Shown here piece after piece: positions 23,707 to 31,713 of a DNA stretch of 37,296 nucleotides. The notes under the pieces are model-generated. The model was not told the origin of the DNA, ran no database searches, and was given only the letters and a program-made list of their open reading frames with translations. Where the stretch lies: contig SLBZ01000088.1 of assembly GCA_007126095.1 (NCBI GenBank), positions 1 through 37,296 of the forward strand, in the 5' to 3' direction. Position 1 is the first letter of the stretch; the number at the start of each line of letters is the position of its first letter. The DNA comes from Aquisalimonas sp. GTDB lineage: Bacteria; Pseudomonadota; Gammaproteobacteria; Nitrococcales; Aquisalimonadaceae. The position numbers and the translations under genes were made by a program.

Positions 23707-24468
23707 GTGAACACGCGAGAGCAACAACAGTTCGAATACCTGCTGCGCCTGGGGGACAGTGATCTGATCCTGGGGCAGCGGCTTTCGGCCTGGCTCGGCC
23801 ACGCGCCGGTCCTGGAGGAAGAGATGGCGACCGGCAACGTCGCGCTGGACCTGGTGGGCCAGGCGCGCTCCTGGTTGAGCCTTGCCGGCGAACTGGAGGC
23901 TCAGGGCCGGGATGCGGATCGGCTGGCCTATTTCCGCGATGCCTTCGATTACCGCAATGTCCTGATCACCGAGCGTCCCAACGGGGATTACGCCTACACG
24001 ATCATGCGGCAGTTCCTGTTCGACGCCTACCACTACCCGCTGCTCCAGCAGTTGTCGGGCTCGGCACACGAAGGGATCCGCGAGGTCGCCGCCAAGTCGG
24101 TGAAAGAAGTGGAGTATCACGTACGGCGGAGCAGTGAGTGGGTCATCCGCATGGGTGACGGCACGCAGGAGAGCCACCAGCGGATACAGGCAGCCCTGGA
24201 TGATCTGTGGATGTATACCGGCGAAATGCTGACGCCGGATGACGTGGATGATGCCCTGCTCGAGGCCGGTGTGGGTGCTGATCTGGAGCAGGTGGCCTGG
24301 TCCTGGCACGACCGGGTCCGGGCGGTGACGGAGGAGGCCACCCTGACCCTTCCGGACGAGAGCTGGATGCAGCAGGGGGGCAAGCAGGGCCGTCATACCG
24401 AGCATCTGGGATACATCCTGGCGGAGATGCAGCATCTGCCCAGGTCCTATCCGGACGCACGCTGGTAA
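23707..24468 (+). CDS. paaC: Phenylacetyl-CoA epoxidase structural subunit PaaC
   Basis: A 253-residue ferritin-like subunit that pairs with PaaA and stabilises it. LRLGDSDLILGQRLSAWLGHAPVLEEE, ALDLVGQARS and VKEVEYHVRRSSEWVIRMGDGT are diagnostic, and GRHTEHLGYILAEMQ closes the protein. The di-iron site is not expected to be functional in this subunit. GTG 23707 is taken as the start; the frame is open far upstream but earlier codons overlap paaB. The ribosome binding site upstream (GCAGGGGAGTAGC) is strong. paaD follows after 10 bp. Confidence 0.94.
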   Translation: MNTREQQQFEYLLRLGDSDLILGQRLSAWLGHAPVLEEEMATGNVALDLVGQARSWLSLAGELEAQGRDADRLAYFRDAFDYRNVLITERPNGDYAYTIMRQFLFDAYHYPLLQQLSGSAHEGIREVAAKSVKEVEYHVRRSSEWVIRMGDGTQESHQRIQAALDDLWMYTGEMLTPDDVDDALLEAGVGADLEQVAWSWHDRVRAVTEEATLTLPDESWMQQGGKQGRHTEHLGYILAEMQHLPRSYPDARW

Positions 24469-24478
24469 GAGAGTGATC

Positions 24479-24967
24479 ATGGTTGCTTCCGAGGCCCAGA
24501 TCCGCGAATGGCTGACCCAGGTCACCGACCCGGAAATTCCGGTTCTGACCATCGAGGATCTGGGCATTCTGCGCGACGTTCGACACGGGAAAGATGGCGT
24601 GACAGTAACCATCACGCCGACCTACAGCGGGTGTCCGGCCATGATGGCCATTCGCATGGAGATTGTGCGGGCGCTGCGCGAGCAGGGCGTGGAACGGGTA
24701 CGGGTGGAAGAGGTGCTGTCTCCGGCGTGGACCACGGACTGGCTGAGCCAGGATGGGCGCGCCAAGCTCCTGGCCTACGGGATCGCTCCACCGGCGGGCA
24801 AGGCGCAGCGCAAGAGCGCATTGTTCGGTGAACCGGACACCGTGGCCTGCCCGCAGTGCGGATCGGAGCGCACATCCAGGACCAGTGAATTCGGCTCGAC
24901 GGCCTGCAAGGCCATGTATCGCTGCGAAGACTGTCTCGAGCCGTTCGACTATTTCAAGTGCATCTAG
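24479..24967 (+). CDS. paaD: Epoxidase maturation factor PaaD
   Basis: A 162-residue protein with an N-terminal MIP18/DUF59-type domain (about 5-95: VTDPEIPVLTIEDLGILRDV, ITPTYSGCPAM) and a C-terminal cysteine-rich segment. Cysteines stand at C124, C127, C143, C149, C152 and C161 in the pattern CPQCGS, ACK, RCEDC, KC. PaaD is thought to help mature the metal centres of the epoxidase system. ATG 24479 is preferred over GTG 24473 because AAGAGAG lies at a suitable distance. It is in the conserved paaABCDE order. Confidence 0.94.
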   Translation: MVASEAQIREWLTQVTDPEIPVLTIEDLGILRDVRHGKDGVTVTITPTYSGCPAMMAIRMEIVRALREQGVERVRVEEVLSPAWTTDWLSQDGRAKLLAYGIAPPAGKAQRKSALFGEPDTVACPQCGSERTSRTSEFGSTACKAMYRCEDCLEPFDYFKCI

Positions 24968-25008
24968 GCGCGCCACAGACGCCCGGGTGCCGGGGGAGAA
25001 TGCAAGTC

Positions 25009-26082
25009 ATGGCCAAGTATCACCAACTCACCGTCAACGAGGTGCGTCGTGAAACAAGGGACGCAGTGTCCCTGCGGCTCGAGGTTCCCGATGCAGAGCG
25101 TGAATACTTCGAGTTTCTGCCGGGGCAGCACCTTGCCATGCGCGCGACTATCGACGGCGAATCGGTGACGCGGACCTATTCCATCTGCACGGCGCCGCGG
25201 GACGGGGAGATTCGCGTAGCGGTGAAGCGGGATCCCCAGGGCGTGTTCTCCACCTTCGCCAACGAGAGGCTGAAGGCCGGTGACGTGCTCGAGGTGATGC
25301 CTCCGGAAGGGAGCTTCGTGCTGCGTTTCAGTCCGGACAATCGCAAGCATTACCTGGCTGTGGCGGCGGGCAGCGGCATCACCCCCATCATGTCCATGAT
25401 CCGTGAGGGGCTGGCTGCGGAGCCGCGCAGCAGCTTCACCCTGGTCTACGGCAACCGTTCCGCGCAGAACATGATCTTCCGTGAGCAGCTGGAGGACATC
25501 AAGAACGAGTACATGGGGCGTTTTACCATGGTGCCGGTGATGAGCCGCGAGCAAACGGATATCGGGTTGTTCCACGGTCATATCGACGGGGACAAGTGTC
25601 GGGAACTGCTGCAGCACTGGATTCGGGATGACGTGGACGAATGTGTCATCTGTGGCCCCGAACCCATGATCCAGGCGGTTTCGGAGACGCTCCGGGAGGC
25701 CGGCGTTCCCCGGGACCGGATCCACTATGAGCTGTTCACCGCACCGGGGGAGGCGCTGGAGCGGCGGCGACAGCGTGCCCAGGATACGAGCATCGATCAC
25801 TCCATGGTGCAGGTGGAAGTGCGCGTGGACGGCCAGCGGTACGAATTCGAACTGGCCAGGAATACCGAGTCCGTCCTCGACGGCGGCATGAGTGTCGGCG
25901 CCGAGTTGCCTCACTCCTGCAAGAGCGGGGTGTGCTCCACCTGTCGTGCCCGTCTGGTCGAAGGCGAGGTGGAGATGGACGTGAACTACGCTCTCGAGGA
26001 TTACGAGGTGGAGGCGGGCTACATTCTGACCTGCCAGAGCCTTCCGGTTTCGAGTCGTGTGGTGGTCGACTACGACCAGTAG
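25009..26082 (+). CDS. paaE: Epoxidase reductase PaaE (FAD and 2Fe-2S)
   Basis: A 357-residue electron-transfer protein. A ferredoxin-NADP reductase-type domain (about 1-240) has the flavin motif RTYSICT, AVAAGSGITPIMSM for NADPH and CGPEPMI. A plant-type 2Fe-2S domain follows with ligands C304, C309, C312 and C342 (CX4CX2CX29C). It passes electrons from NADPH to the PaaA di-iron centre. ATG 25009 is chosen for its spacing from GGGGGAG; ATG 25000 lies too close. It is the last epoxidase gene, 99 bp before the ABC importer operon. Confidence 0.95.
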   Translation: MAKYHQLTVNEVRRETRDAVSLRLEVPDAEREYFEFLPGQHLAMRATIDGESVTRTYSICTAPRDGEIRVAVKRDPQGVFSTFANERLKAGDVLEVMPPEGSFVLRFSPDNRKHYLAVAAGSGITPIMSMIREGLAAEPRSSFTLVYGNRSAQNMIFREQLEDIKNEYMGRFTMVPVMSREQTDIGLFHGHIDGDKCRELLQHWIRDDVDECVICGPEPMIQAVSETLREAGVPRDRIHYELFTAPGEALERRRQRAQDTSIDHSMVQVEVRVDGQRYEFELARNTESVLDGGMSVGAELPHSCKSGVCSTCRARLVEGEVEMDVNYALEDYEVEAGYILTCQSLPVSSRVVVDYDQ

Positions 26083-26181
26083 CGCCGATACGTCGTCGGC
26101 CAGCCTGTGGCTCGGCGACATACTCCCAGGGCCGTGAAGAGCCAGGAGATCAACGACACATAATGACCGAGGAGAAGCAAC

Positions 26182-27336
26182 ATGATGAAGAAAACCCTCC
26201 CGGTGGCCGCGCTGGCGGCCGCCATGATTGGGCTGCCCGCTCAGGGCATGGCCGATGATCCCGTCCGAATCGGCTCCTTTCTCTCTGCCAGTGGTCCGGC
26301 ATCTTATCTGGGGGATCCACAGCGCAATACGCTGCGGCTCTTCGTGGACAAGATCAATGAAGATGGTGGCGTTCTGGGCCGTGATGTCGAGTGGCAGTAC
26401 TACGACGACCACGGGGAGGCCGGGCAGGCCCGAACCTTCGCCCGCCGGCTGATCGCTCAGGACCAGTCCGACATTGTTATCGGTGGTACCACCACCGGCG
26501 CCACCATGGCTGCGGTGGAATTGTTCCAGCGACAGGAGACCCCGTTCATCAGCCTGGCCGGTGCCGTGGTGGTGGTGGACCCGGTCAAGGAATGGGTGTT
26601 CAAGACGCCGGAGACGGATCGCATGGCGGCCCGCCAGGTGTTTGCCGACATGGAACGCCGGGGAATCACCAAGGTCGGGCTCATCTCCGGTACCGGCGGT
26701 TTCGGCGCCTCCGGGCGGGAACAGGCCCGCGACGTGGCCGACGAGTTCGGTATCGAGATCGTCATGGACGAGACGTATTCCCCGGATGATTCCGACATGA
26801 CCGCGCAGCTCACGCGCATTCGCGGGAATGAGGACGTCGAGGCCATCTTCAACTTCGACTTTGGTCAGGCCCCGGCAATCGTGACGCGCAACTATGCCAA
26901 CCTCGGTATCGACCGGCCGCTGTATCAGTCCCACGGGGTTGCGTCCGAGGGGTTCCTGGAGCTGGCCGGTTCGGCCGCGGAGGGGGTCCGCCTTCCGGTA
27001 TCTCCGATCCTGGTCGCCGACATTCTCCCCGAGGATGATCCGCAGAAGGCGCCGTCGATGGATTACCTGGAAGCCTACGAGGCGGAATACGAGGAGCGCC
27101 CATCGGCGTTCGGCGGGTACGCCTACGACGCCCTGATGATCGCCGTGGACGCCATTGAGCGCGCCGGTACCACGGACCCGCATGCAGTGCGTGACGCGCT
27201 GGAGTCCACCTCGGATTTCGACGGGGTCACCGGGACGTTCAACATGACGCCGGAAGACCACATGGGCCTGGATATCGAGACCAGCTTCCGGATGGTGGAG
27301 ATCAAGGACGGTACCTGGTCCCTGATCGAGGACTGA
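26182..27336 (+). CDS. livK: ABC importer substrate-binding protein (LivK/HAAT type)
   Basis: A 384-residue periplasmic binding protein of the branched-chain amino acid/aromatic acid class. A cleavable signal peptide is evident (basic start MMKK, hydrophobic core, cleavage likely after GMA at about residue 23). The mature part begins with IGSFLSASGPASYLGDP and includes GGTTTGATMAAVELFQRQ and FGGYAYDALMIAVDAIERAG, typical of the class. Encoded directly after paaABCDE, it probably binds phenylacetate, phenylalanine or another aromatic acid rather than leucine, but that is a context inference. GGAGAAGC precedes ATG 26182. Confidence 0.88.
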   Translation: MMKKTLPVAALAAAMIGLPAQGMADDPVRIGSFLSASGPASYLGDPQRNTLRLFVDKINEDGGVLGRDVEWQYYDDHGEAGQARTFARRLIAQDQSDIVIGGTTTGATMAAVELFQRQETPFISLAGAVVVVDPVKEWVFKTPETDRMAARQVFADMERRGITKVGLISGTGGFGASGREQARDVADEFGIEIVMDETYSPDDSDMTAQLTRIRGNEDVEAIFNFDFGQAPAIVTRNYANLGIDRPLYQSHGVASEGFLELAGSAAEGVRLPVSPILVADILPEDDPQKAPSMDYLEAYEAEYEERPSAFGGYAYDALMIAVDAIERAGTTDPHAVRDALESTSDFDGVTGTFNMTPEDHMGLDIETSFRMVEIKDGTWSLIED

Positions 27337-27339
27337 TGT

Positions 27340-27378
27340 CGATGCCCCCGTGCCCGTCCGGGCACGGGGCATCGTGTT
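27340..27378 (+). terminator. Hairpin between livK and livH (attenuating terminator)
   Basis: The arm at 27340-27356 pairs with 27359-27374 across a 2-nt loop, giving a GC-rich stem of about 16 bp with a single bulged C, followed by TGTTTCTG. It begins 4 bp after the livK stop. Such a structure lets much more binding protein than permease be made, a common arrangement in ABC importer operons. The short T-run suggests partial termination; it could also protect the livK 3' end. Confidence 0.65.
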
Positions 27379-27402
27379 TCTGCTGCCAGGGGAACGCACA
27401 GC

Positions 27403-28275
27403 ATGGGTGAGTTTCTTCAGTATCTCGTAACCGGGATTACCATCGGGTCGACCTTCGCGCTGGTGGCGCTGGGATTCTGTCTAGTCTACAACGCCAGCCA
27501 CGTCATCAACTTCGCTCAGGGCGATTTCGTCATGGTCGGCGGCATGTCCGCAGTATTCATCATGGCGGCGGGTGTGCCGATGGCACTGGCGTTGTTGCTG
27601 GCCGTAGGGATCGGCGGTCTTACGGGCGTGTTGCTCTACAAGGGTGGGATACAGCCTGCAAAGAACGCGGACGCCATCCAGCTCATCATCATCACGGTCG
27701 GTGCTGCTCTTTTCCTGCGAGGTGTCGCGCAGGTGCTCTGGGGCACAGGCTATTTCTCCATGCCGGGGTTCACCGGTGATGCGCCAATCCGCTTTCTCGG
27801 GGTCGTCATGGTTCCGCAGAGTCTGTGGGTTATCGGCGTTACCGTGGCCATCGTGGTGGCGCTGGGGCTTTTCTTCACGCGCACACGGCTTGGCAAGGCG
27901 GTGCTGGCGACGTCTTACAACAGTGACGCCGCGAAACTGATGGGCATCGACACCAGCGTCGTGTTGCTGGTGAGCTTCGGATTGGCCGGTGCGCTGGGCG
28001 CCGTGGCCGGCGTGATCATGACCCCGATCACCTTCACACACTACGAAATGGGCGTGATGCTCGGTCTCAAGGGCTTCGTTGCCGCAGTGCTCGGCGGGCT
28101 TGGCAGCTTTGTCGGTGCGGTGGCCGGCGGCCTCATTCTCGGCATCACCGAAGCGATGATGGCGGGCTATATCTCCTCGGATTACAAGGACGCCGTCGCT
28201 TTCGTGCTCATTCTGCTCATTCTGTTCTTCATGCCCAGTGGCCTGTTCGGTCAACGCGGCGTGGAGCGCGTCTAG
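27403..28275 (+). CDS. livH: ABC importer permease (LivH type)
   Basis: A 290-residue inner-membrane permease with about eight helices. VALGFCLVYNASHVINFAQGDFVMVGGM near the N terminus is the LivH hallmark; LGKAVLATSYNSDAAKLMGID forms the coupling loop that contacts the ATPases, and GLGSFVGAVAGGLILGITEAM closes the family pattern. It works with LivM, LivG and LivF to import the ligand bound by the upstream periplasmic protein. AGGGGAACG precedes ATG 27403. livM follows after 22 bp. Confidence 0.9.
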   Translation: MGEFLQYLVTGITIGSTFALVALGFCLVYNASHVINFAQGDFVMVGGMSAVFIMAAGVPMALALLLAVGIGGLTGVLLYKGGIQPAKNADAIQLIIITVGAALFLRGVAQVLWGTGYFSMPGFTGDAPIRFLGVVMVPQSLWVIGVTVAIVVALGLFFTRTRLGKAVLATSYNSDAAKLMGIDTSVVLLVSFGLAGALGAVAGVIMTPITFTHYEMGVMLGLKGFVAAVLGGLGSFVGAVAGGLILGITEAMMAGYISSDYKDAVAFVLILLILFFMPSGLFGQRGVERV

Positions 28276-28297
28276 TCTGCCCGGGGAGTCATCTACG

Positions 28298-29314
28298 ATG
28301 AGTGCCAACAGTGTGGAAACAACCGGTGACGCGGTCGCCCTCGCTCCGGGGGCCCGGGTACAGACCTGGAAGGACGTGGTGTTCTCGGCCCGCTACGGTG
28401 GTTTCGCTGCCCTGGTGGTGGCGCTGCTGATCACCCCGCTGTTCATTGACGGACTGTACCAGTTCGACATGGCCATTCTGGTGCTGATCAACGCCACCGT
28501 GGTCATCGCCCTGAACCTGCTGGTGGGGTATGCCGGACAGGTGAGTCTGGGACACGCTGCCTTCTTTGGTCTCGGCGGCTACGGGACGGCGATTCTCGCC
28601 ACGCAACACGACTGGCCGGCGCTGCTTGCGCTGGCGGCGGGCGTGGGGCTGGTGGTGCTGATTGCTGCGGTCATGGCGCGGCCGATCCTGCGGCTCAAGG
28701 GGTATTACCTGGCCATGGCGACGCTGGGCCTCGGCATGATCATCTATCTGATTCTGACGCAGGAGTCCTGGCTCACCGGTGGACCGGACGGCATGAGTGT
28801 CGCCCCCCTGGAGGTCTTCGGGTACACGGTCTTTGATGAACTGGTGTGGTACTGGGTTCTCGCCGCCATTCTGGTGCTGATGTACTGGATCGCAGTCAAT
28901 ATCACCGACTCCCCGGTTGGCCGTGCCTTGCGCGCTCTGCACGGGTCCGAGGTGGCGGCTGACAATTCCGGTATCAACGTGAACCACTACAAATCCCTGG
29001 TGTTCGTGCTCTCGGCCGGGGTCGCCGCTCTCATGGGCGGGCTGTACGCCTTCTACTCGGGGTTCATCACGCCCAGCCAGGCAGGATTCATGCACTCCAT
29101 CGAGCTGGTCGTCATGGTTGTCCTGGGGGGCATGGCATCGCTTGTCGGAGCGGTGGTGGGTGCTTTGCTGCTGACCCTGCTCCCCCAGTACCTGGTGGTC
29201 TTTGCCGAGTACGAGTGGCTCATGTACGGCCTGGTGCTGATGCTGGTGATGATCTTCATGCCGAAGGGGCTGGTGCCCACGCTGCACGGCCTGATCCGGA
29301 GGGTGCTGGGATGA
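28298..29314 (+). CDS. livM: ABC importer permease (LivM type)
   Basis: A 338-residue permease. After about 30 hydrophilic residues come multiple helices with LLVGYAGQVSLGHAAFFGLGGYGTAI (about 80-105), the LivM signature, the coupling loop DSPVGRALRALHGSEVAADNSGIN and a C-terminal GGMASLVGAVVGALLLTLLPQYL. The start is ATG 28298; the frame is open earlier but those codons overlap livH. Its TGA overlaps the livG ATG (ATGA at 29311-29314). Confidence 0.9.
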   Translation: MSANSVETTGDAVALAPGARVQTWKDVVFSARYGGFAALVVALLITPLFIDGLYQFDMAILVLINATVVIALNLLVGYAGQVSLGHAAFFGLGGYGTAILATQHDWPALLALAAGVGLVVLIAAVMARPILRLKGYYLAMATLGLGMIIYLILTQESWLTGGPDGMSVAPLEVFGYTVFDELVWYWVLAAILVLMYWIAVNITDSPVGRALRALHGSEVAADNSGINVNHYKSLVFVLSAGVAALMGGLYAFYSGFITPSQAGFMHSIELVVMVVLGGMASLVGAVVGALLLTLLPQYLVVFAEYEWLMYGLVLMLVMIFMPKGLVPTLHGLIRRVLG

Positions 29315-30072
29315 GCATGCTGAAAGTCGAATCAATGACGAAGAAGTTCGGCGGCCTGCGGGCCATCGAGAATCTCTCGTTCGAAGTCAGTCGCGGTGGC
29401 GTGCATTCGGTGATCGGGCCCAACGGGGCGGGAAAGACGACCCTGTTCAACCTGATCACCGGGGTATACCAGCCCACGACAGGGCGGGTGCTCCTCGGCG
29501 GCCAGGACCTGTCTGGAATGCCGGTTCACAGGAGAGCGGCACTCGGGATGAGTCGTACGTTCCAGAACCTGCAGCTATGCCTGAACATGACGGCCCGTGA
29601 GAACGTCATGCTCGGGGCCCACCTGGGGCTTCCGACAAGCTTCGTGTCCTCAATGCTACGGTTGCCGCACATGCGGCGCGCCGACAAACGATGCCGGGAG
29701 CGGGCGGCCGAACTCATGGAGTACGTGGGGTTGGGCCAGTATGTGCATCACGAGACGACGGCGATGCCCTACGGCGCACTGAAGCGCCTGGAAATTGCAC
29801 GGGCGCTGGCCGCGGACCCGGAGCTACTGCTGCTGGATGAGCCGGCCGCCGGTCTGAATGCCAACGAGACGGCGGCCATCGAGAAGCTGATTCACAACCT
29901 CAACAAAGATGGCGTGACTGTCGTTCTGGTGGAACATGACATGAAACTGGTCATGAATATCTCCTCGCATATCGTCGTTCTCAATTACGGCGAAAAGCTT
30001 GCCGAGGGCACTGCGCAGGAAATCCGTAACCACCCTGACGTGATTGCTGCATACCTTGGTGCGGCGGCGTGA
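29311..30072 (+). CDS. livG: ABC importer ATP-binding protein (LivG type)
   Basis: A 253-residue cytoplasmic ATPase. Walker A is GPNGAGKTT (about 36-44). The usual LSGG signature is replaced by MPYGALKRLEIARAL, a variant common in LivG. Walker B is LLLLDEPAAGLN, followed by the H-loop VLVEHDMKLVM. It starts inside the livM stop codon, so the two are translationally coupled. It pairs with LivF as a heterodimeric motor. Confidence 0.91.
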   Translation: MSMLKVESMTKKFGGLRAIENLSFEVSRGGVHSVIGPNGAGKTTLFNLITGVYQPTTGRVLLGGQDLSGMPVHRRAALGMSRTFQNLQLCLNMTARENVMLGAHLGLPTSFVSSMLRLPHMRRADKRCRERAAELMEYVGLGQYVHHETTAMPYGALKRLEIARALAADPELLLLDEPAAGLNANETAAIEKLIHNLNKDGVTVVLVEHDMKLVMNISSHIVVLNYGEKLAEGTAQEIRNHPDVIAAYLGAAA

Positions 30073-30095
30073 TCGGAACAGGAGCAGTAACGGCC

Positions 30096-30890
30096 ATGAC
30101 AATGATGAACGCGAGTGCCGTGGCGGATATCCGCGGCGAGGCTGAGACCGGTATGACGAGTGACAGTGCCAACGTGGCTCCGGCAGTTCTGGAGATTTCC
30201 GGGATCAGCACGTTCTATGGTCCTGTTCAGGCGCTGGATGCGATCAGCCTCGAAGTGTCGGAAGGGCATCTGGTGGCCCTGGTGGGCGCCAACGGCGCGG
30301 GCAAGAGCACGCTGTTGCGGACCATCTCCGGGCTGGAGAGTCCGCGTGACGGTTCGATCCGGTTTCGCGGGCAGGACATCACCCAGCAGACGCCGGCGCG
30401 ACGCGTGAAGGCGGGCATCGCCCAGGTACCGGAAGGGCGACAGGTGTTCGGACCCATGTCCGTGGAAGACAATCTCATGCTTGGGGCCTACACCCGCTCC
30501 CGCCGGGAGCCCCTGGCCGAGGATCTGGAGGCGGTGTATCAACAGTTCCCCGTCCTGAAGGAAAAGCGAAAGCTCCCGGCAGGAACCCTGTCCGGAGGCC
30601 AGCAGCAGATGCTCGTGATTGGCCGTGCATTGATGGCGAAACCGAAGCTTCTACTTCTGGATGAGCCGAGCATGGGGTTGGCGCCGCTGCTTGTGGAAGA
30701 GATCTTTGCGACGATTGCCCGCCTGCGAAGCGAGGGGATTACCGTATTTCTTGTGGAACAGAACGCCTCTCTGGCTCTGGGTATTGCCGATTATGCCTAT
30801 GTTCTCGAGACCGGCTCCGTTGTCATGGAAGGCAAAGGGCAGGCGCTCCTCAATGACGAAAATGTACAGAAGGCATACCTCGGCATCTGA
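30096..30890 (+). CDS. livF: ABC importer ATP-binding protein (LivF type)
   Basis: A 264-residue ATPase. Walker A is GANGAGKST, the signature is LSGGQQQMLVIGRALM, Walker B is LLLLDEPSMGLAP and the H-loop is VFLVEQNASLAL. LivF proteins are usually about 235-240 residues, so this start gives roughly 25 extra residues of low-complexity N terminus. ATG 30096 has AGGAG 11 bp upstream; ATG 30153 would give a normal length, and GTG 30069 would overlap livG. It is the last transporter gene, with a small DUF6455-like gene 45 bp downstream. Confidence 0.9.
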   Translation: MTMMNASAVADIRGEAETGMTSDSANVAPAVLEISGISTFYGPVQALDAISLEVSEGHLVALVGANGAGKSTLLRTISGLESPRDGSIRFRGQDITQQTPARRVKAGIAQVPEGRQVFGPMSVEDNLMLGAYTRSRREPLAEDLEAVYQQFPVLKEKRKLPAGTLSGGQQQMLVIGRALMAKPKLLLLDEPSMGLAPLLVEEIFATIARLRSEGITVFLVEQNASLALGIADYAYVLETGSVVMEGKGQALLNDENVQKAYLGI

Positions 30891-30935
30891 GCTGAGAAGA
30901 TTGGTAAACCGAGTGCTGCTGGCTGCGGAGGCATC

Positions 30936-31205
30936 ATGACAAGTCATACCGACGGCGGCGAACTGGCGCGTGCCGACCAGCGTGCAATGCTGATGGAGCG
31001 CATGTGGGAGGCGGTATCAGGAGGGACCGTTCCACCAGCGGAGAGCGATAGCCTGACCCCTGAGGCCGATATTGCCTTTCAGCGATGCCTCCGCTGTACC
31101 CGCGCCGGTTCGTGCCGTCGCTGGCTGGACGGCCGATACCCCGATACGGGGTACCGGGAGTTCTGTCCTAATGCGGGGCTCTTCGAGCGGATGAGCGATC
31201 GCTGA
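30936..31205 (+). CDS. Small four-cysteine protein, DUF6455-like
   Basis: An 89-residue soluble protein. The C-terminal half has CLRCTRAGSCRRWLDG followed by REFCPNAGLFERM. Four cysteines in this order with the CPNA-LF ending fit the uncharacterised DUF6455 family as I remember it. The cysteines may bind zinc or an iron-sulfur cluster; there is no evidence for either. GCGGAGGC precedes ATG 30936. It is on the same strand 45 bp after livF, so it may be the last gene of the paa-liv transcript. Its link to phenylacetate use is unknown. Confidence 0.75.
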   Translation: MTSHTDGGELARADQRAMLMERMWEAVSGGTVPPAESDSLTPEADIAFQRCLRCTRAGSCRRWLDGRYPDTGYREFCPNAGLFERMSDR

Positions 31206-31244
31206 GCCGTGTCCACCCAACCCGGCATGGAGTCGAGGAGGCGG

Positions 31245-31442
31245 TCAGTGCCCCCCGTCCGGCCGGCACACGATCTCGGCGATCTCCAGTTCGCTCCCAT
31301 GCGACGCGTGTTCGTCGAGAAACGAACGGGTGACTGCGTCGCTTGCGGCGTCACCATCCGGGGCGTTGAGTTCGCGCACGAAGTGGTGCATGGCGCCGGA
31401 CTCGGGATCGCGGTACTCTACGGTACAGACGAAGTGCGTCAT
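31245..31442 (-). CDS. Small hypothetical protein (65 aa)
   Basis: A 65-residue acidic protein beginning MTHFVCTVEYRDPESGAMHHFV and ending EIAEIVCRPDGGH. It looks like a short beta-alpha-beta unit with two cysteines. I do not recognise a family. A good ribosome binding site (CGGAGGTCGACATC) precedes the ATG at 31442, which together with codon use supports it as a real gene. It converges on the DUF6455-like gene with 39 bp between stop codons. Confidence 0.6.
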   Translation of the reverse strand: MTHFVCTVEYRDPESGAMHHFVRELNAPDGDAASDAVTRSFLDEHASHGSELEIAEIVCRPDGGH

Positions 31443-31509
31443 GATGTCGACCTCCGGTTGCGGACAAGACGCTGGCCTCTGTCACTTAGCGTAGCAGGGC
31501 CAGGGCGCC

Positions 31510-31668
31510 TTAGCGCCCCGCGGGTTCGGCCTGGTCATCAGTTGCATAGAGACTGTGGCTCAGCCAGGTCTCCAGGCGGTCAAGAGCGTGGTGGAGTTCC
31601 CGGGAAGCTGCTTCGAGCTCCTGGAGGAGGTGATGGCTGCGTCCCTGGTTGCGATCTGACTCGGTCAT
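31510..31668 (-). CDS. Very small hypothetical protein (52 aa)
   Basis: A 52-residue hydrophilic protein, MTESDRNQGRSHH then a probable amphipathic helix (LLQELEAASRELHHALDRLETWLSH) and an acidic tail. The helix has heptad-like leucine spacing and could form a coiled coil. ATG 31668 is preceded by GGGAGCGGGATC, an acceptable ribosome binding site. A hairpin GGGCGC-CTTA-GCGCCC at 31503-31518 overlaps its stop codon but has no T-run. No family recognised; it may be co-transcribed with the gene at 31714-32535. Confidence 0.45.
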   Translation of the reverse strand: MTESDRNQGRSHHLLQELEAASRELHHALDRLETWLSHSLYATDDQAEPAGR

Positions 31669-31713
31669 GATCCCGCTCCCTATTGCTGTCCGTGGTCGCC
31701 GTAGGTGGGGCAA

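Noticed and set aside
24964..27399. A very long open frame (811 codons) on the minus strand, opposite paaE and livK.
   Set aside because: It is antisense to two well-identified genes; its translation is low-complexity His/Arg/Gly-rich sequence with no family resemblance, as expected for the mirrored third-position frame in GC-rich DNA.
31133..31155. TACCCCG-ATA-CGGGGTA hairpin as a terminator.
   Set aside because: It lies inside the coding region of the DUF6455-like gene and has no following T-run; it is probably a chance palindrome.
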